In this document: positions 1 through 12,275 of the stretch, one piece after another
Layout: each line of letters begins with the position of its first letter
Numbering within the stretch: the first letter of the stretch is position 1
NCBI RefSeq assembly: GCF_947623445.1
Contig: NC_135240.1
Location: 26,226,001-26,290,000 of the forward strand
Length of the DNA: 64,000 nucleotides
DNA from: Clavelina lepadiformis
Taxonomy: Eukaryota > Chordata > Ascidiacea > Aplousobranchia > Clavelinidae
Direction of reading: 5' to 3'
The notes under the pieces: generated by a model
The model's input: the letters and a program-made list of their open reading frames with translations, nothing else
Databases searched by the model: none
Told to the model about the DNA's origin: nothing
Position numbers and translations under genes: made by a program

Positions 1-1939
1 ATTGAGATTAAAAATCAAATACTGTTGTAATAGGTTTATATTTCTAATTAGTTTATTAAGGTATTGCGATGTTACGTAAAAACAAAAAACGAATCTAGGT
101 ACATTGTATTTTGATCTTAGTTAGTGTATTGGTATATGTATAAGCAATATTTTTCAACGTTTGAAGAAATGCCTTTCTTACGAATAGCCACTTTTCAGTT
201 TTTTGGTCGTTGAACTCCATTTTGCAGAAAATTCCCATCATCGTATTTCGATATGTTACTGCTTCGGGGCAAATGCGCGCCGCTTAATCATGTCAGGTAC
301 CGGCCGCGGCTTCACATAAACTCTTTTAAATTTGATAGCATCGAGTTGTAGTGTCTGGTTCGAATGGAATATTTAAAGGTGTTTTTGACGCAGTTTTAAA
401 CAGTTCCACTTGGATCGCTGGTATCGGAATTTCCCCAAATACCGACGCTTTGTCTCAAGCACTTCGTCTTAAGCATTTCGTTTTCATACGTCATGTTTTA
501 CGTAGAAGCACACGTCGTTACCGTTACGTTTTAAAACATTCTATTTTTATTCCTATAGGTTGGTCGCTAAAGCACATGTTGTAAGACACTACTCTGTATA
601 ATTCACGGCGGTACCAGTTTAGAGTTGATTGGACAAATTAAAAACGTTGACCTGAAGACGTTTTATTTCCAATCTATTCTAGAAAAACAACATAAAATTA
701 TAACTTCAACAACTTGATTATTAGGCAAAAACAAACAAAAAATACAACTTTTCATCTTTAACTTTAGACAAGTTTTTTTCATTATTACTTTCACAAGTTT
801 TAACAAAAAGCTACAATTTTTACTGTCCACAACAATCAAAACAAAATAATCTTAAAAATCTTGGTGAAAACTTATCAATTGTGTAAAAGAATAAGACATT
901 TTTAATTACATTAAAGTCAAGCAGTAGAATAGATGTTTACATTAAAGGAAAAAAGGCGTTTTGAATATGAAATTCAAAGCTAATGCGAACCGAGGTTCAC
1001 TTTATCGTATTCAAATGAGAAATTATTTAATTAAGCATCGATGGCGGATTCCCCTGGGAACGACAGTCATTCATAAAAAAAATAACACAAGCACTCTGTA
1101 ATATACGTTAATTCGTTGCCTTGTTATGCTTTAATTTTTTTCTCTAATTTCCAGAGTAAGATACAGTATATTCCAGCCAAAACCTGAGTTACAAAAAGTT
1201 AAAGATATATAATATTACCGCTTAATTTACTTCTTTAATTGTTTGCCAGCAACATCAAACAAATTTTTTATTTGCGTAAAACAAAAATTACAAGAAATTA
1301 ATTAGGAGACTTTTTTGGAAACGTCACTTTGACGTCACGAGTAGCTTGCACGGCAATGATCCACCACTTTCAAAATAACACTCCAGGGTATCTTTGATTT
1401 TCCTTTCAAATAAAAAATAGTTTTTATGAAATGTAACTGCCTTGAGTTTGGAATCACGTTTCTAATTATTAATTACTCATCTAATTAACCACCGTTAACA
1501 TTCGTATTTTTTAAAAACGTCACGTCACACTTGCCCAAGGATATCAATCGTAAACACTGCGGACGCCGGCAGATTTGTCTCCGGTTAGCTTCAAATTGCC
1601 TGTAACAAAGTTTCGATATTTTAAGCGTCTAAATTTAAACAGAGTTCATCTTGTTCAAAAGTAAACTAATATTATGGATACTTTTCAATGGAAGTTTTCA
1701 TCTGTTTGCTGTTGTAGTGACCTTAGGCAAACGTGATCCCAGTCTTGTCAAAATGACTCATGTATTAGCGGAGGATTAACTGATTTTTAGTTCGGTTTAT
1801 TTTTAAACGCACGTGTTCGGTCGGTATACCTCGGCGAATGTCAATTCTTTTTTGGCCTCGTATAATTTGAAACGTCATCACTCGAAAGCAGGGAAAGTAC
1901 CGCGTTACCTCTGCGCTTGGTACCGGTTGTCTGGCCGCT
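1..1939. other. Intergenic, no gene recognised
   Basis: AT-rich sequence with short open frames only. None shows family similarity or convincing splice structure. The last 100 bases (to 1939) are the original upstream flank of the TSP1 gene that now begins at 3860, before the transposon at 1950-3744 separated them. Confidence 0.5.
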
Positions 1940-1949
1940 GTATATAAGC
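1940..1949. repeat. Target-site duplication, left copy
   Basis: The 10-mer GTATATAAGC stands immediately left of the MULE terminal inverted repeat and recurs at 3745-3754 immediately right of the other end. The bases beyond the 10-mer differ on the two sides. Eight to eleven bp is the usual duplication size for Mutator-like elements. Confidence 0.75.
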
Positions 1950-1960
1950 GTGACGCGACA

Positions 1961-2180
1961 CCTTATCGAAAGACACTTTATCGAACGACACTTAATCGAA
2001 CGACACTTTATCGAAAGACACTTAATCGAACGACACCTGATCGAAACGACAGCTGATCGAAACGACAGTTGATCGAACGACACTTTATCGAACCGAAAGT
2101 TGATCAAACGACACTTTATCGAACCGACAGCTGATGAAAGCGACAGTTGATCGAACGACACTTTATCGAACCGACAGTTC
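1961..2180 (+). repeat. Tandem repeat array in left MULE end
   Basis: About 13 degenerate copies of a 15-17 bp unit with alternating cores CGACACTTTATCGA, CGACACTTAATCGA and CGACAGTTGATCGA. The same array occurs in opposite orientation at about 3517-3740. It has an open frame on the minus strand only because the unit lacks stops in that frame. Confidence 0.85.
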
Positions 2181-2782
2181 AAGCAAGATTTTTGCGTGTT
2201 TCTCAAACATTGAAACAATGGGTCATTGTGATGTTCAGCTATCTGTCCATGTTTGTTTGATAAAGTTGGATTTTGTAATTTTTGAGATATTGTGATATTT
2301 ATATAATTTTGCTCTCTCTCCGCATTGAAACGTATTACTCATTTACGCACCAATAACTTGACTAACTATTCTTTTTCGTTCTCTTTTCACAGCGGGGGCG
2401 CGGCGTAACAAGAAGAATTTATAGAAATGTGTCACTTTTAGAAATACCTAATTTAAACTAAATTCACTTTCTTTAGTTTTACAATTATGATGTATACAGG
2501 AAGCCAGATGATGTTTCTACTAACCTGTAATAATCTCATCGTCTACGACGCATAGGTTTCTAGTAATTAACGATTGCAAATGTGTGTGCGGGGTTGGCCA
2601 CACCTAGTTTTTTTAGTAAACTCGCGAGCCTGGTTAGGATAGGGTTAAAAGATCCACAATTTATTGAAACAACTGACGATATGCACTGTTAAAAGAACGA
2701 CAATTTATTAAAAGAACTGACAACATGCACTGTTAAAAGCACGACAACTGACGAAGTGCACATTTCAATCGCATTCATTTAA

Positions 2783-3106
2783 TTACAAGTTGTGTGCAAT
2801 TGCTCGAAGATAACTTTTTATGTCCATATTTGTTGAGTCATAATTTTCAACTATGCTCTTCAGCCGTTGGTTGACAGCGTCGTAGCGCTTCTTCCGTGGT
2901 GGGCCATCGATTCCAGCACTCAATTGTTCAATTAACATTTCGTTGGAACCTTCCTGCTTAATTTTTTTGACGAGTCTGCGAAGCGTCGGATGGGATATTG
3001 AGACACGCTTGCTGAACGCATTGTGCCATCCTTCAATGTTATTATTCGTTCGTGGAAGGTCATCTTGAACCCGGTGGAAGACATTCACATGTGTACGTGC
3101 TACCAA
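2783..3106 (-). pseudogene. MULE transposase C-terminal fragment
   Basis: A 107-codon frame contains the motif LPRTNNNIEGWHNAF followed by a basic stretch and VNQRLKSIVENY. This combination is typical of the C-terminal region of MULE-type transposases in animal genomes. Upstream on the minus strand the same frame continues a little (QNKWLRC) and then hits a TGA near 3145. The catalytic DDE region is absent, so this is a relic. It lies inside the inverted repeats, which ties it to the element at 1950-3744. Confidence 0.6.
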
Positions 3107-3459
3107 GCATCGAAGCCATTTATTTTGCGCTGTCGGTCAAGCTGGGATAAAGACCACTTTCAAGAAGCTACTTTGTGTAAAAGTCAGACAGCGACATGCC
3201 CCTTGCTATTAAATTTTGCCTTTAATTCCTTACTCTTTGTATCTATAATGACTAGTCTAGTCTACTGTACAGACAATCTCGTACTTAGTAATTCTCGTGC
3301 GTATTCTTGTGATATCTTATTAATATGTGGGCGGGCCGGCCGCCATGCGCAATCGAACACTTTATGATACAAATATAAAATATAGATATAAAATATAAAT
3401 CGTCAACTTTATGATATATACATCACAATTCATTAATGCACACCATTACAAAGACCGCA

Positions 3460-3744
3460 CATCACAATGGCTCATTGTTTCAATGTTTGAGAAACACGCA
3501 AAAATCTTGCTTGAACTGTCGGTTCGATAAAGTGTCGTTCGATCAACTGTCGTTTTGATTAACTGTCGGTTCGATAAAGTGTCGTTCGATCAGCTGTCGT
3601 TTCGATAAAGTGTCGTTCGATCAACTGTCGGCTCGATTAACTGTCGTTCGATAAAGTGTCTTTCGATCAGCTGTCGTTTCGATCAGGTGTCGTTCGATAA
3701 AGTGTCGTTCGATAAAGTGTCTTTCGATAAGGTGTCGTAGTACC
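3460..3744 (-). repeat. Right MULE terminal inverted repeat
   Basis: The reverse complement of 1950-2232, including the tandem CGACACTTTATCGA units (3517-3740) and the inner single-copy part. The outermost bases read ACGACACCTTATCG on this side and GCGACACCTTATCG on the left. Confidence 0.8.
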
Positions 3745-3754
3745 GTATATAAGC
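3745..3754 (+). promoter_or_regulatory. TATA box of the first TSP1 gene, within the MULE target duplication
   Basis: TATATAA at 3746-3752 lies about 30 bp before the presumed start site (CATCAGT near 3776) and 108 bp before the ATG at 3860. The box is the right copy of the 10 bp target duplication, so the promoter keeps a TATA box although the MULE inserted into it. Confidence 0.65.
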
Positions 3755-3859
3755 ACAGCGTATGGTTCGGTCTGCATCAGTTTCGAAAGCGAACAGCCAA
3801 GAAACAACCAAAACCAAGTCAAAGAACCTACTGAAGAGTTAAACAAGTTTCCTACAACA

Positions 3860-6731
3860 ATGAAGAGAATCGTTGTAGTTTTGTGTTTGGTGCTGAGTTT
3901 GACCAGAGCGCAGCAGGAAGATTGCGACCGAAACAACGAGGTTGCCATTGCAACTTACGGACAATGCGTGGAAGGTTAGTGGGTCTATAAAATTTAAGAA
4001 AATTGTGCAACTATAATTCTTATAAATAGTTATATTCTAACGTTTCAGCTCGTTGCCATAGAGTATGACTATCAAACAAACTACTTTATTATGACTTTGC
4101 AGCCGATGCATTGGACTGCACTCACACATGCACGGGAACACCTATTGTAGATGAAGTCAATTGTACTCTTGCATCTCATTGTTGCTTTATCAACAAACAA
4201 TGTAAACTGAAGACAATTGGTAAGTAAAGAAAATTAAAAGTTACATATTCATACATAAGGACATTTAAATTGTAAATTGATTTTTTCTATTTGCAGTGAA
4301 TCCGAGAGCGGTCACCGTGGCCACAGTCGATCTTCCAGATGTCCAAGCGCAATTATTGAAAGAATTGCAGCAAGCCAAAATTGAAACAGTTGAAGACGAT
4401 AAAGTAACCGAAAGAGGACTTTCAATTTTGCCACCCTTCCTACCGCCATCAGGACCAGGGGGATTTCCACCAACCGGACCGGGGGGATTTCCACCAACCG
4501 GACCAGGAGGGTTTCCAGGATTCTACCCACCACGTCTTCCGTCTCACTGTGCAAAGTTCCCCGACAACTGTCCAGTAAACCATGGCCCTCAAATTGATCT
4601 TAGACCTCCAGTCAATGTTCCTTATTGTCAAAGGTAAGCCGTGTCATCTCGAAATCAACAAAATTACTACACTTACATGACGTATGCTACGTAAATAATA
4701 TTTATACCTATTTGACATTGCTATGATGCAAATTTAGAATTCCCTGTTCACAATCCAACCCACTTTTGGATCAAGATCTTCATCAGTGCATTCGTCAACC
4801 TGGATGTGCCTTCGACTACGAACTTTTCCAGTACAGGAGCATTTTAAGACAAGCGGTACTTCCAGGAGTCCCAGTATGTCATCTGGCCGTCAGGAATCGC
4901 GTTTTCCAACAGAAAGCAAATGAATTCGTCCAACAGGTATCAATATGAACAAGGTTTTGGATAAAACGTTTAGTTTTTATTACATGTAACCTAACAAACT
5001 GTTAAATGTTGAACATTTACATTCCCAAATGATTGTTGTTACTAAGTTTATGTTATGTTTCATTTAGTATGGATCATGGAACCCTCTCCTGACAAAGTGC
5101 CTCATCAAGGAATATCAATCCGAGATATTTGGTGGGTCACCGGGATGCTACATGATTAATGTATTGGAACACTTTGGTCATTATCCGAAGAGAGCTGGAT
5201 GGTCAAGTAAGTGATGCCAGGACTAACTTTAATAAATTTGTCACTTTCATTAAACTTATCTCTAAATTTTATCACTTTTGCTTCCTCTAAAATTTACCAA
5301 TGATCTTTCTCAGCAATCACTGAAAGTGAATGTTATCTCATTGATGGATGTTGGAAGATCACCAACACTGGAGGAACTTGCGTGTATCCACTTGAGCTCA
5401 ATCACGTTACTGTCAGATCAGGAAATGATGAGGAAGACAGTCAACTTCCCGATCCGAGAGGACTTTATGGTGTTCCGTCATGCATGCCGTTTAATTCTGC
5501 AGCGACTGGAGCTGAGTTTCTTTCAAGTTATCACACCTGTTTGGCCACTGGGTGCGCAATTAACGTCGACAGGAACACTTATTGGCAACAACTTTACTCG
5601 CTTGGAACCGATCTTCCTCTACATCTTCAGCAAACATATCTCAACATGATCTACTCTGGTCAAGTTAGAGCCGACAACTTTAAAGAAATTTTGGAACAAC
5701 TGAAGGCCAGTTCAGGTTTCGGTAATGTCTTCTCAACACACACATTTCCGGTTGGCAGTATTGATCCGTTGATTGCTTATTCGCTTAACCTCACTTCATC
5801 TCAACCCCGTCATTTGCAATTTCCAAACGTCGGAGCTCAAAATCCCAATCTCCATTCAAGTCTACTTGGTGGTCTCGGTGGCCAGGGTTCGATACCAGGC
5901 TTTGGTAATCTCGGAGGTCAGTTCCCACATGGTTTCTACCCAGGACATCACCAACCTGCTTGCCCATACAAACCAGTGAAGTATATCAATCTTCCTCCAC
6001 TCAGTGGTAGCTTTGAAGGATGCTGTGAAAAGCCTCTCTGTTACATTCCACGGCCACAGATTTATCATCCGTTTTCTGGTGTGTCGTCATATCTCACATA
6101 TTGGTCCGCTTGGTCGCAATGCTCCGTCTCCTGCGGTGGTGGAAAACAAACCAGAACCAGAACCTGCGTTGGTGGCAAATGTCCCAAAGGTCACCAAACT
6201 GAACAAACGAAATACTGCAACGAGAACCCTTGTCCTTATTACCACGAGTGGACCGACTTTAGCTCCTGCAGTGTGTCATGTGGAGGCGGAGTCCGTACAA
6301 GATCACGTGTTTGCTCTGTCACAGACCAGTGTCAAGGTATATCCACGGAGACAACACCTTGCAAACCTGGTGCTTGTCCAACTTACAACTACGGCGAGTG
6401 GACTCCGTGCAGCGCTGAATATGGAGAAGGTCAAAAGCAAAGAACCGTCAGTTGTCTCAACGGAGGAGCTTACGGATGCCCAGCTGACAGAATCGAATAC
6501 GAAGAATGCGCTGTTTACTATGGCAATGTTGTTCATCAAACAGGAGTTTGCAATCCAAACACTTGCATGAAGACATCGCGTCCTCAATGCGTTACAGATA
6601 ATGGTTCTCCAGGCTACTGTGAACCATCCCAGATGAGGCCTCGATCTGTACCTTGCATCGACAACTTGGTGTGTTATTGCAAAGCTTATCCAACAGCGTT
6701 TGGTTGCAACAGATCACTTAATCTTCCTTGA
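3860..6731 (+). CDS. Secreted trefoil-like / thrombospondin type-1 repeat protein, copy 1
   Basis: Six exons join in frame: 3860-3974, 4103-4219, 4297-4633, 4738-4936, 5068-5206, 5314-6731 (2325 nt, 774 aa). The product begins with a signal peptide (MKRIVVVLCLVLSLTRA). Next come a small six-cysteine segment (exon 2), a Pro/Gly repeat (PPTGPGGF, exon 3), two cysteine modules (exons 4 and 5) and a CYLIDGCW trefoil-like motif at the start of exon 6. Three TSP1 repeats follow at about residues 565-611, 612-660 and 661-714. The first two have WSxCSVSCGGG cores with RTRxR strands; the third is divergent (CSAEYGEGQ). A cysteine-rich tail ends the protein. TSP1 and trefoil domains are extracellular binding modules. 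The specific role is unknown; an extracellular matrix, mucus or host-defence protein is possible but is inference. Paralogues lie at 12276 and 22486. Confidence 0.85.
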
Positions 6732-6837
6732 AGTAAAAACTCGTCTCATATTGCATTTACTGTTTTCCTCTTTGTCTGAAATAGTTTATGTCAACAAGAA
6801 TTTCAAGTTTGTTTGCATACCGATCGTCTTTTATCTG

Positions 6838-6843
6838 AATAAA
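6838..6843 (+). terminator. Polyadenylation signal of TSP1 copy 1
   Basis: AATAAA lies 107 bases after the TGA stop and is followed by a GT/T-rich stretch (TTGTTTTGAGAATGTGTGGTTGTG). This matches the usual arrangement of an animal poly(A) site. Confidence 0.6.
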
Positions 6844-8087
6844 TTGTTTTGAGAATGTGTGGTTGTGTTTCATTATCTTTATTTTGGTTTGGTTGAAACT
6901 TTTTAATAGATGGTTTAAAGTTTTTGTACAAAATGCCTTTACAACGTACACGAATAAATCATTGTTTTATGTATATGTTGAAATTTTGAAGAAACTTTCG
7001 TCAAGATGGCGGTTAGTTAGCATTAGAATATTTGGCTAAATCTTTAAATACCAATAAAAAGCCTTATTTTATATCGACGTATGATATTTTACTCAAATGC
7101 ATACATCTAGGCTTCTCAATGTTTTTAAAGATAATAGTTTTAATTGTTTAAGTTTATTAGATGAACTTAAAGTCAAATTTTGCTACAGAAGCTGTAAGCT
7201 GTCCTCATTAGAGCAGTGCCTTGATTACTTTGAGCTTTGTGACCACCAATGAATCAATGAATGAATTTATGAATGAAGATTGAAGTGAAGTTATTTATTT
7301 CATCGGCTGCAAGCAGGTTCCTCGGAACTTAAGCCACCGATACCGCAAATGATCTGATCACTTTCATGCATTGATAGTAAAGACGTCCTGGTAGGGTCAC
7401 CACAGGTACAAATGATTTTCGTTGCTCTTGCTTGCATCGGCTTTTCATTACGACGCACATATATTCAAATTTGCGAATACTTTTACCTGGACAAATTAAG
7501 ATCGATTAAAGCGTTTGTTTTTACCACCGATTTAGAAGCAAAAGTAGAGACGTAAAATTTTGCAAACCAGTTGGAGTGTTGGTGACCACAGAGAAGGTAA
7601 TCTTTACTAACATGCTGCAAGAAAAATGTAAATGTCACAAAACTTTCAAAGAGAAAGAAAGCTTACATCATACCTAACCACTGCAAAATCTATTGCTGCC
7701 AATGACATCACGCATTGTTGCCTATACTATACCTTGGTGGGAATATTTTAAATAATTTAGCCATAACCAGCGAACCACGATTAAGCGCAAATGGTAACCG
7801 TATGTGGACAGAATTTAATCTCTCCGTGACATAGTTCATAGTCGTGCCTCAACATGACTGGGAGTATGTACATAAGTGCATACGACACGTCAAGAACTGA
7901 CAATTACACAGCATTATAAAATCCCGACAATTTATTTTGGCCTAACATTTCCCATATTCGCAGAATATATTATTCATGCTCAGGATGATTTTCAAGGTGG
8001 GAAGACACGTTCGCACGGCTTCGTTACGAACAACTGAAGACGATTGGCGTCCGACTTTTCAGTTATTATTTTGATTTCACATTGAGT
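6844..8087. other. Intergenic
   Basis: No gene is recognised. A degenerate GAAT/GAATGA simple repeat occurs at about 7247-7285. The remainder is AT-rich and appears to be single copy within this window. Confidence 0.4.
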
Positions 8088-11056
8088 ATGGAAGGTAGTG
8101 GTTTTACCCAAGGAATTAATCTAAAGGTAAAGGGCCCTCCGGAACGAGGACCAATAGAAGTTATTGCTATTATCAGTATCTTAGAAATTTTGGAATTTTT
8201 CATCTTAGTTTTTGTTATTCGTACGTCATGGACAGCCGAAAAAAACACAAAGTCCATTTGTCAGTTTCTCATTTCTTTGTCGTTGTTGAAAAAAGTAAGT
8301 TTTTTTGCAGTTGAATCATACATTTAGTTTCCATTTAGGCTTATAACATTGTATAATTAATTGTAATAAACCCACTACGTTATACCATCTGGAATGAGTT
8401 AAAAACAATGTTATGTGGCATTTATAGATATACACTTCATGATTTCGTGAAATTCTTTTAGTGTTTCATTTTATCGGCGGTAGTCACACTTGCTCAAAAT
8501 ACAATATTCCTGATAAGTATATTGCTACCCCTGGAGTACGACGGCGAGTTGTGTTCGATTCTGGTACTTGTCACTGGATTAACGTCATACAACATCGCGA
8601 TGATAACCGTGTACCTCTTCCTCTGGATAAAACAAAACCATCTTCATTCGTCCCCAGTCTTGAAAGTAAGTAAAACATATATTTGTTTGTCGACTGGCAT
8701 TTAAAAGTGTTAGCTTATCTATAGCCAGTTACCAAAAAGTTGTCCAAGCTAGTTACCTAGAATTACATTTAACGTTGTTTGTCCTGTAATGCAGTCTGCT
8801 CTGCCGCGCTGGTTGCCAATCCTCAGCAAGTTTTCTCTTTTGCTCACATTAGTGGCATTCGTTTTGCCTCTCGTCATGGTTTTGGCAAATGGAAGCGTCT
8901 CAAGTGTTTACAGGGATGGTTACTGTTACAGTAAAGGTACGTTTGGTTCTATAACCTCTACTTTTAGAATCATAAAACTTTTAATTTCCAATTTAGTTTC
9001 ACAACCTCAAAGCTTTGCTGACAGTTCCAAATACAATCTTGCAGGAAATGTAAAAATTGTTTGGGATAAGAATGAATAGGTTTTAGTATATGCTGCATGG
9101 TTATAGGTTTTATAGCAAACATGAAGGTAATTTTTAGTATATGGAATACGTATTTGTGGTAAATTTAGTTAAATTTAAATTATATATATAGTCCCCTTCT
9201 AGCATGTCCCCATAGATCAGACTAAATGGTTTATCACCAAATTTATACAATCTTAAAGGTTTGCAGTAACACAGTTGCTCACCAACCAGGCGTCAGCGTC
9301 GATGTAACAAAAAGATTTTCGTATCGTATACTATCACGATAAAATTTTTAACCGTTTATGGGCTATAGTGGCAAATATACCGTAGTTTCAAAAGGGTAAG
9401 TTAACCAACGCTTAGAATAATAGCAACTGCAGTTCACAGGAAAAACACTAACTACAAGAAAAATTAATATTAGGTAAATTATTAATTATTGTAACTAGCT
9501 TTCTTGGATCCTCTTTTACGAAGAGCGGTCCCGAAACTTTAGCTTCATTATTCATTAATGGTAGGTAAAAGATACGTCACTGCTTTTATCTTTTGTGTGA
9601 TCTATTCACAGGGTCTTCTTTTCCTGTTTTCCCGACTTTAATGATGGGAGCTTCTATCCTTACTCAAACGGCTTATACAGTGTTATTCTGTGCGACGCTA
9701 AAGATTTATGAAAAAGCAAACAAAATTGCGGCGAACAGTAAAACCCAAGGGTAAATTATTTTGCATTTACTTTTCTTGTACTCTATTCAGTCTATTGCAT
9801 AGCAAATTTCGACAATGTTCGTGGTGTATTTGGAAATTTTGTACTTCATTTTTTGTTTAAGTAACGTACTATCCGCATACTACCACAAACCAAGTCATGT
9901 GTTGGCTGGCGGTTGTGTTATCCATCATTTTTAGCGGTTTTAGGTTTCTTGCCTAACACACAATAAACTATGGTTCAATATTAAGAACTATGACTTAAGA
10001 TATTTTTCTTCACCGATGCCTTCGTTTTCGTTAAACTCTCATTATTTTGCAACGTTTACTGTCTCTGGTAAGCAGCGGTCTCATCTGATTCTGGTCTTCC
10101 CAATCCCTTCTGCATTTGTGTCTGAACAACCGCTTTATTTTTGGTTTCAAGTTTTTCAAGTTTAACGTAAAATTATATTTACATGGTTGCTTTTTTTGTG
10201 TGCGTGGTTTGAAATTATATGTGTGGTTTGTTCCAATATAACTTTGAGAACTTTTGAAACTACGATTATATTTTTGATCAATATTAAGTAGCCTGTCCGT
10301 TTCATTTAACCATTGCTGGTGATCATCTTTTTAGCTCCAGAAAAATTACTCAACGTTGCTTTTACTTCGCGGTTGCTGCGGTGTTAACTGACTGTATCAA
10401 CATGGCTTCTGTCACCGCCACACTCTCGATCATTCCTGAGGTTTACGTGCATTTGTTTCCGAAACTAGACCTGTTCATTAACTTGTTGTGCATGCTCTTT
10501 TGTTTCAACACCTTGCCGGGGTAAGTATGTGATAGTGGTGATGGTATTAATGGTCAAAAGATATCTAACATAGGATATTTACCTAGCTTCACTATCATCA
10601 AGTTCTGAATTATAATGTTGTGATTTTCCATAATTACTGCACCTCGAAGCCGTCATTTTCTCATACTGTCGTAGTTTATGTAAGCAGGCAGGCGGTCTCG
10701 AGAGTACTTGCTATAACACGCATGACGATTTTTTTTGCAGTAAAATTGCCAGAGTTATTATCTAAATCTATACATTTACGTGTATGGTTAATATAAATAT
10801 ATAAACATATATATGGTGTAAATGTATTCATTGTTAAACCAACAGCTTTTGAAACTGTAGCTCGATTATAAAAGCTATGCAAGTTGAATATTCTCTAACG
10901 AAATACACGCTTTTGTTCTAATTCAGTGTGATGAAGAAGGTCATACATATGATTACGTGCGGTAAAATAAGCTTTGGTGACGAAGACAAAGTTGTCGCGA
11001 ATCATCAGACCGCTAGAACAACTGTCCCATCCATATCAGCAGTGGTCCAGGCATGA
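8088..11056 (+). CDS. Putative seven-transmembrane protein, family not recognised
   Basis: Six exons join in frame: 8088-8294, 8462-8665, 8795-8936, 9612-9750, 10335-10520, 10927-11056 (1008 nt, 335 aa), all with GT-AG borders. About seven hydrophobic segments are visible: residues 23-44 (IAIISILEILEFFILVFVI), around 57-100, around 108-132 (LVTGLTSYNIAMITVYLFLW), around 148-168, around 187-212, around 238-258 and around 280-298. The last is followed by a basic stretch and a hydrophilic tail of about 35 residues (GDEDKVVANHQTARTTVPS). The topology resembles a G-protein-coupled receptor, but I see no DRY, NPxxY or other diagnostic motif, so the class is open. The start ATG at 8088 is the only one in the first exon. 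It sits between two TSP1 genes and is unrelated to them. Confidence 0.65.
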
Positions 11057-12267
11057 AAAGTTGCTGTGGAATAACCTAAGAGTGATCTACCAGATTCTTG
11101 TACAACCCTATTTTACTTTGGTACTTGGCATGCTCTTATAGATCTGTAACGGCCTTCCATGCTTTTGGCTTCATTTATGTGATAGTTTTCACAATTTTCA
11201 TGTTTATGTTAATTCCTAAAACAAAGTATGACGCTTGATCAAAGCTAATTTGAAACATGGAGAGCATACTGCAAGCACAGTTATCACATGAACTGTATTG
11301 AACTGAAACAAATATTAAAAGAGTGTAGGCTATAGCTTGTGGTACCCGAACAAACTTAATGTATGTTGAATATCTGTTATTATTAATCAATGTTTATCGT
11401 TTTAGTAAAAATTAATTGTTTTAGCGATAGTAAAAAGGTATAATTGTCTATACGTAAACACGCGTGTTATTTTCGTTTCGTTTGATGTTAGTTATATGAA
11501 TACATTGCCGATGTCATAATGTTCCTTAAAGGTTTGTAGTTATTTCACTAAAGGCGTGTGAGGGTTTTAGCGTAAATAAAATATTGTATCGCAAATTGCT
11601 CTTTGAGTGGAAGTCAGGCTCGTACGTGTTAAATTCCACACGGCACGAAATGAAGTTGACCAGAATGCAATCGGACAAGATATGTCTTCATTTTAAAAGA
11701 CCAATTAATGCTTGCAAAAAATAAAGAAATAGTGGCGGTATGATTAATATTTTGCTGACGTATTATCTTAGGGAAACATGAGAGGGGTTATATAATCATA
11801 ATATATAAAACAAGTTTACAACTAAAAGTGATGTTTGAAATTTGCAATGAAGTTTTAAGTGAAGGGAAAGGAAGTTTTTATAATCACATAATAACAACAA
11901 CCCAAAAATAAATGCTGTTGTCGTCGTGAAACGTTTAATAGCTTTAGTAGCAAACATGTGCTACAGGAATGGCCCTCGACTTGAATCATAAACAGTTCCC
12001 ACTCATAGCCAATTGCTCACAAGAAATAGCAAAAAAAATTTATTTGAAAAGAGGAAATAGGTGGAAGCAGGTCGCGTTGCGCGTGTGTGCCGTATGTCTG
12101 TATGAAACTAACACTGTACAAATACCTTTGTTACAAATGAAAATTGCAAGTTTGGTTCTGTATTCAGAGTTTTATTGCAAAGATATGGAACAAAGTAATG
12201 GAATTCAATAAAACTTTTGTCATTTGTACGAGTTACAACAAAACCATTTGAACATGGTTCGGCTCAA
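11057..12267. other. Intergenic between convergent genes
   Basis: Separates the 7-TM gene (+) from TSP1 copy 2 (-). AT-rich, with several AATAAA strings on the + strand (for example near 11575 and 11720). One may serve the 7-TM gene. No coding signal recognised. Confidence 0.4.
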
Positions 12268-12273
12268 TTTTAT
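12268..12273 (-). terminator. Polyadenylation signal of TSP1 copy 2
   Basis: On the minus strand AATAAA begins only two bases after the TAA stop at 12276-12278. If used, the 3' UTR would be only about 15-30 nt. Confidence 0.5.
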
Positions 12274-12275
12274 TG

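Larger units (their letters stand above)
1950..3744 (-). mobile_element. Mutator-like (MULE) DNA transposon, non-autonomous
   Basis: The element is 1795 bp, with long inverted ends (1950-2232 and 3460-3744) and a 10 bp target duplication outside them (1940-1949 and 3745-3754). Each inverted end consists of many copies of a 15-17 bp tandem unit around the core ATCGAACGACAC, followed by a unique inner part that reads CATTGAAACAATG on the left and its reverse complement on the right. Between them a minus-strand reading frame (2783-3106) matches the C-terminal part of MULE-type transposases. No full transposase is present, so the copy should not move by itself. The ends differ by only a few substitutions, which suggests a fairly recent insertion. 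The family is called from the transposase fragment and the duplication length. Confidence 0.75.
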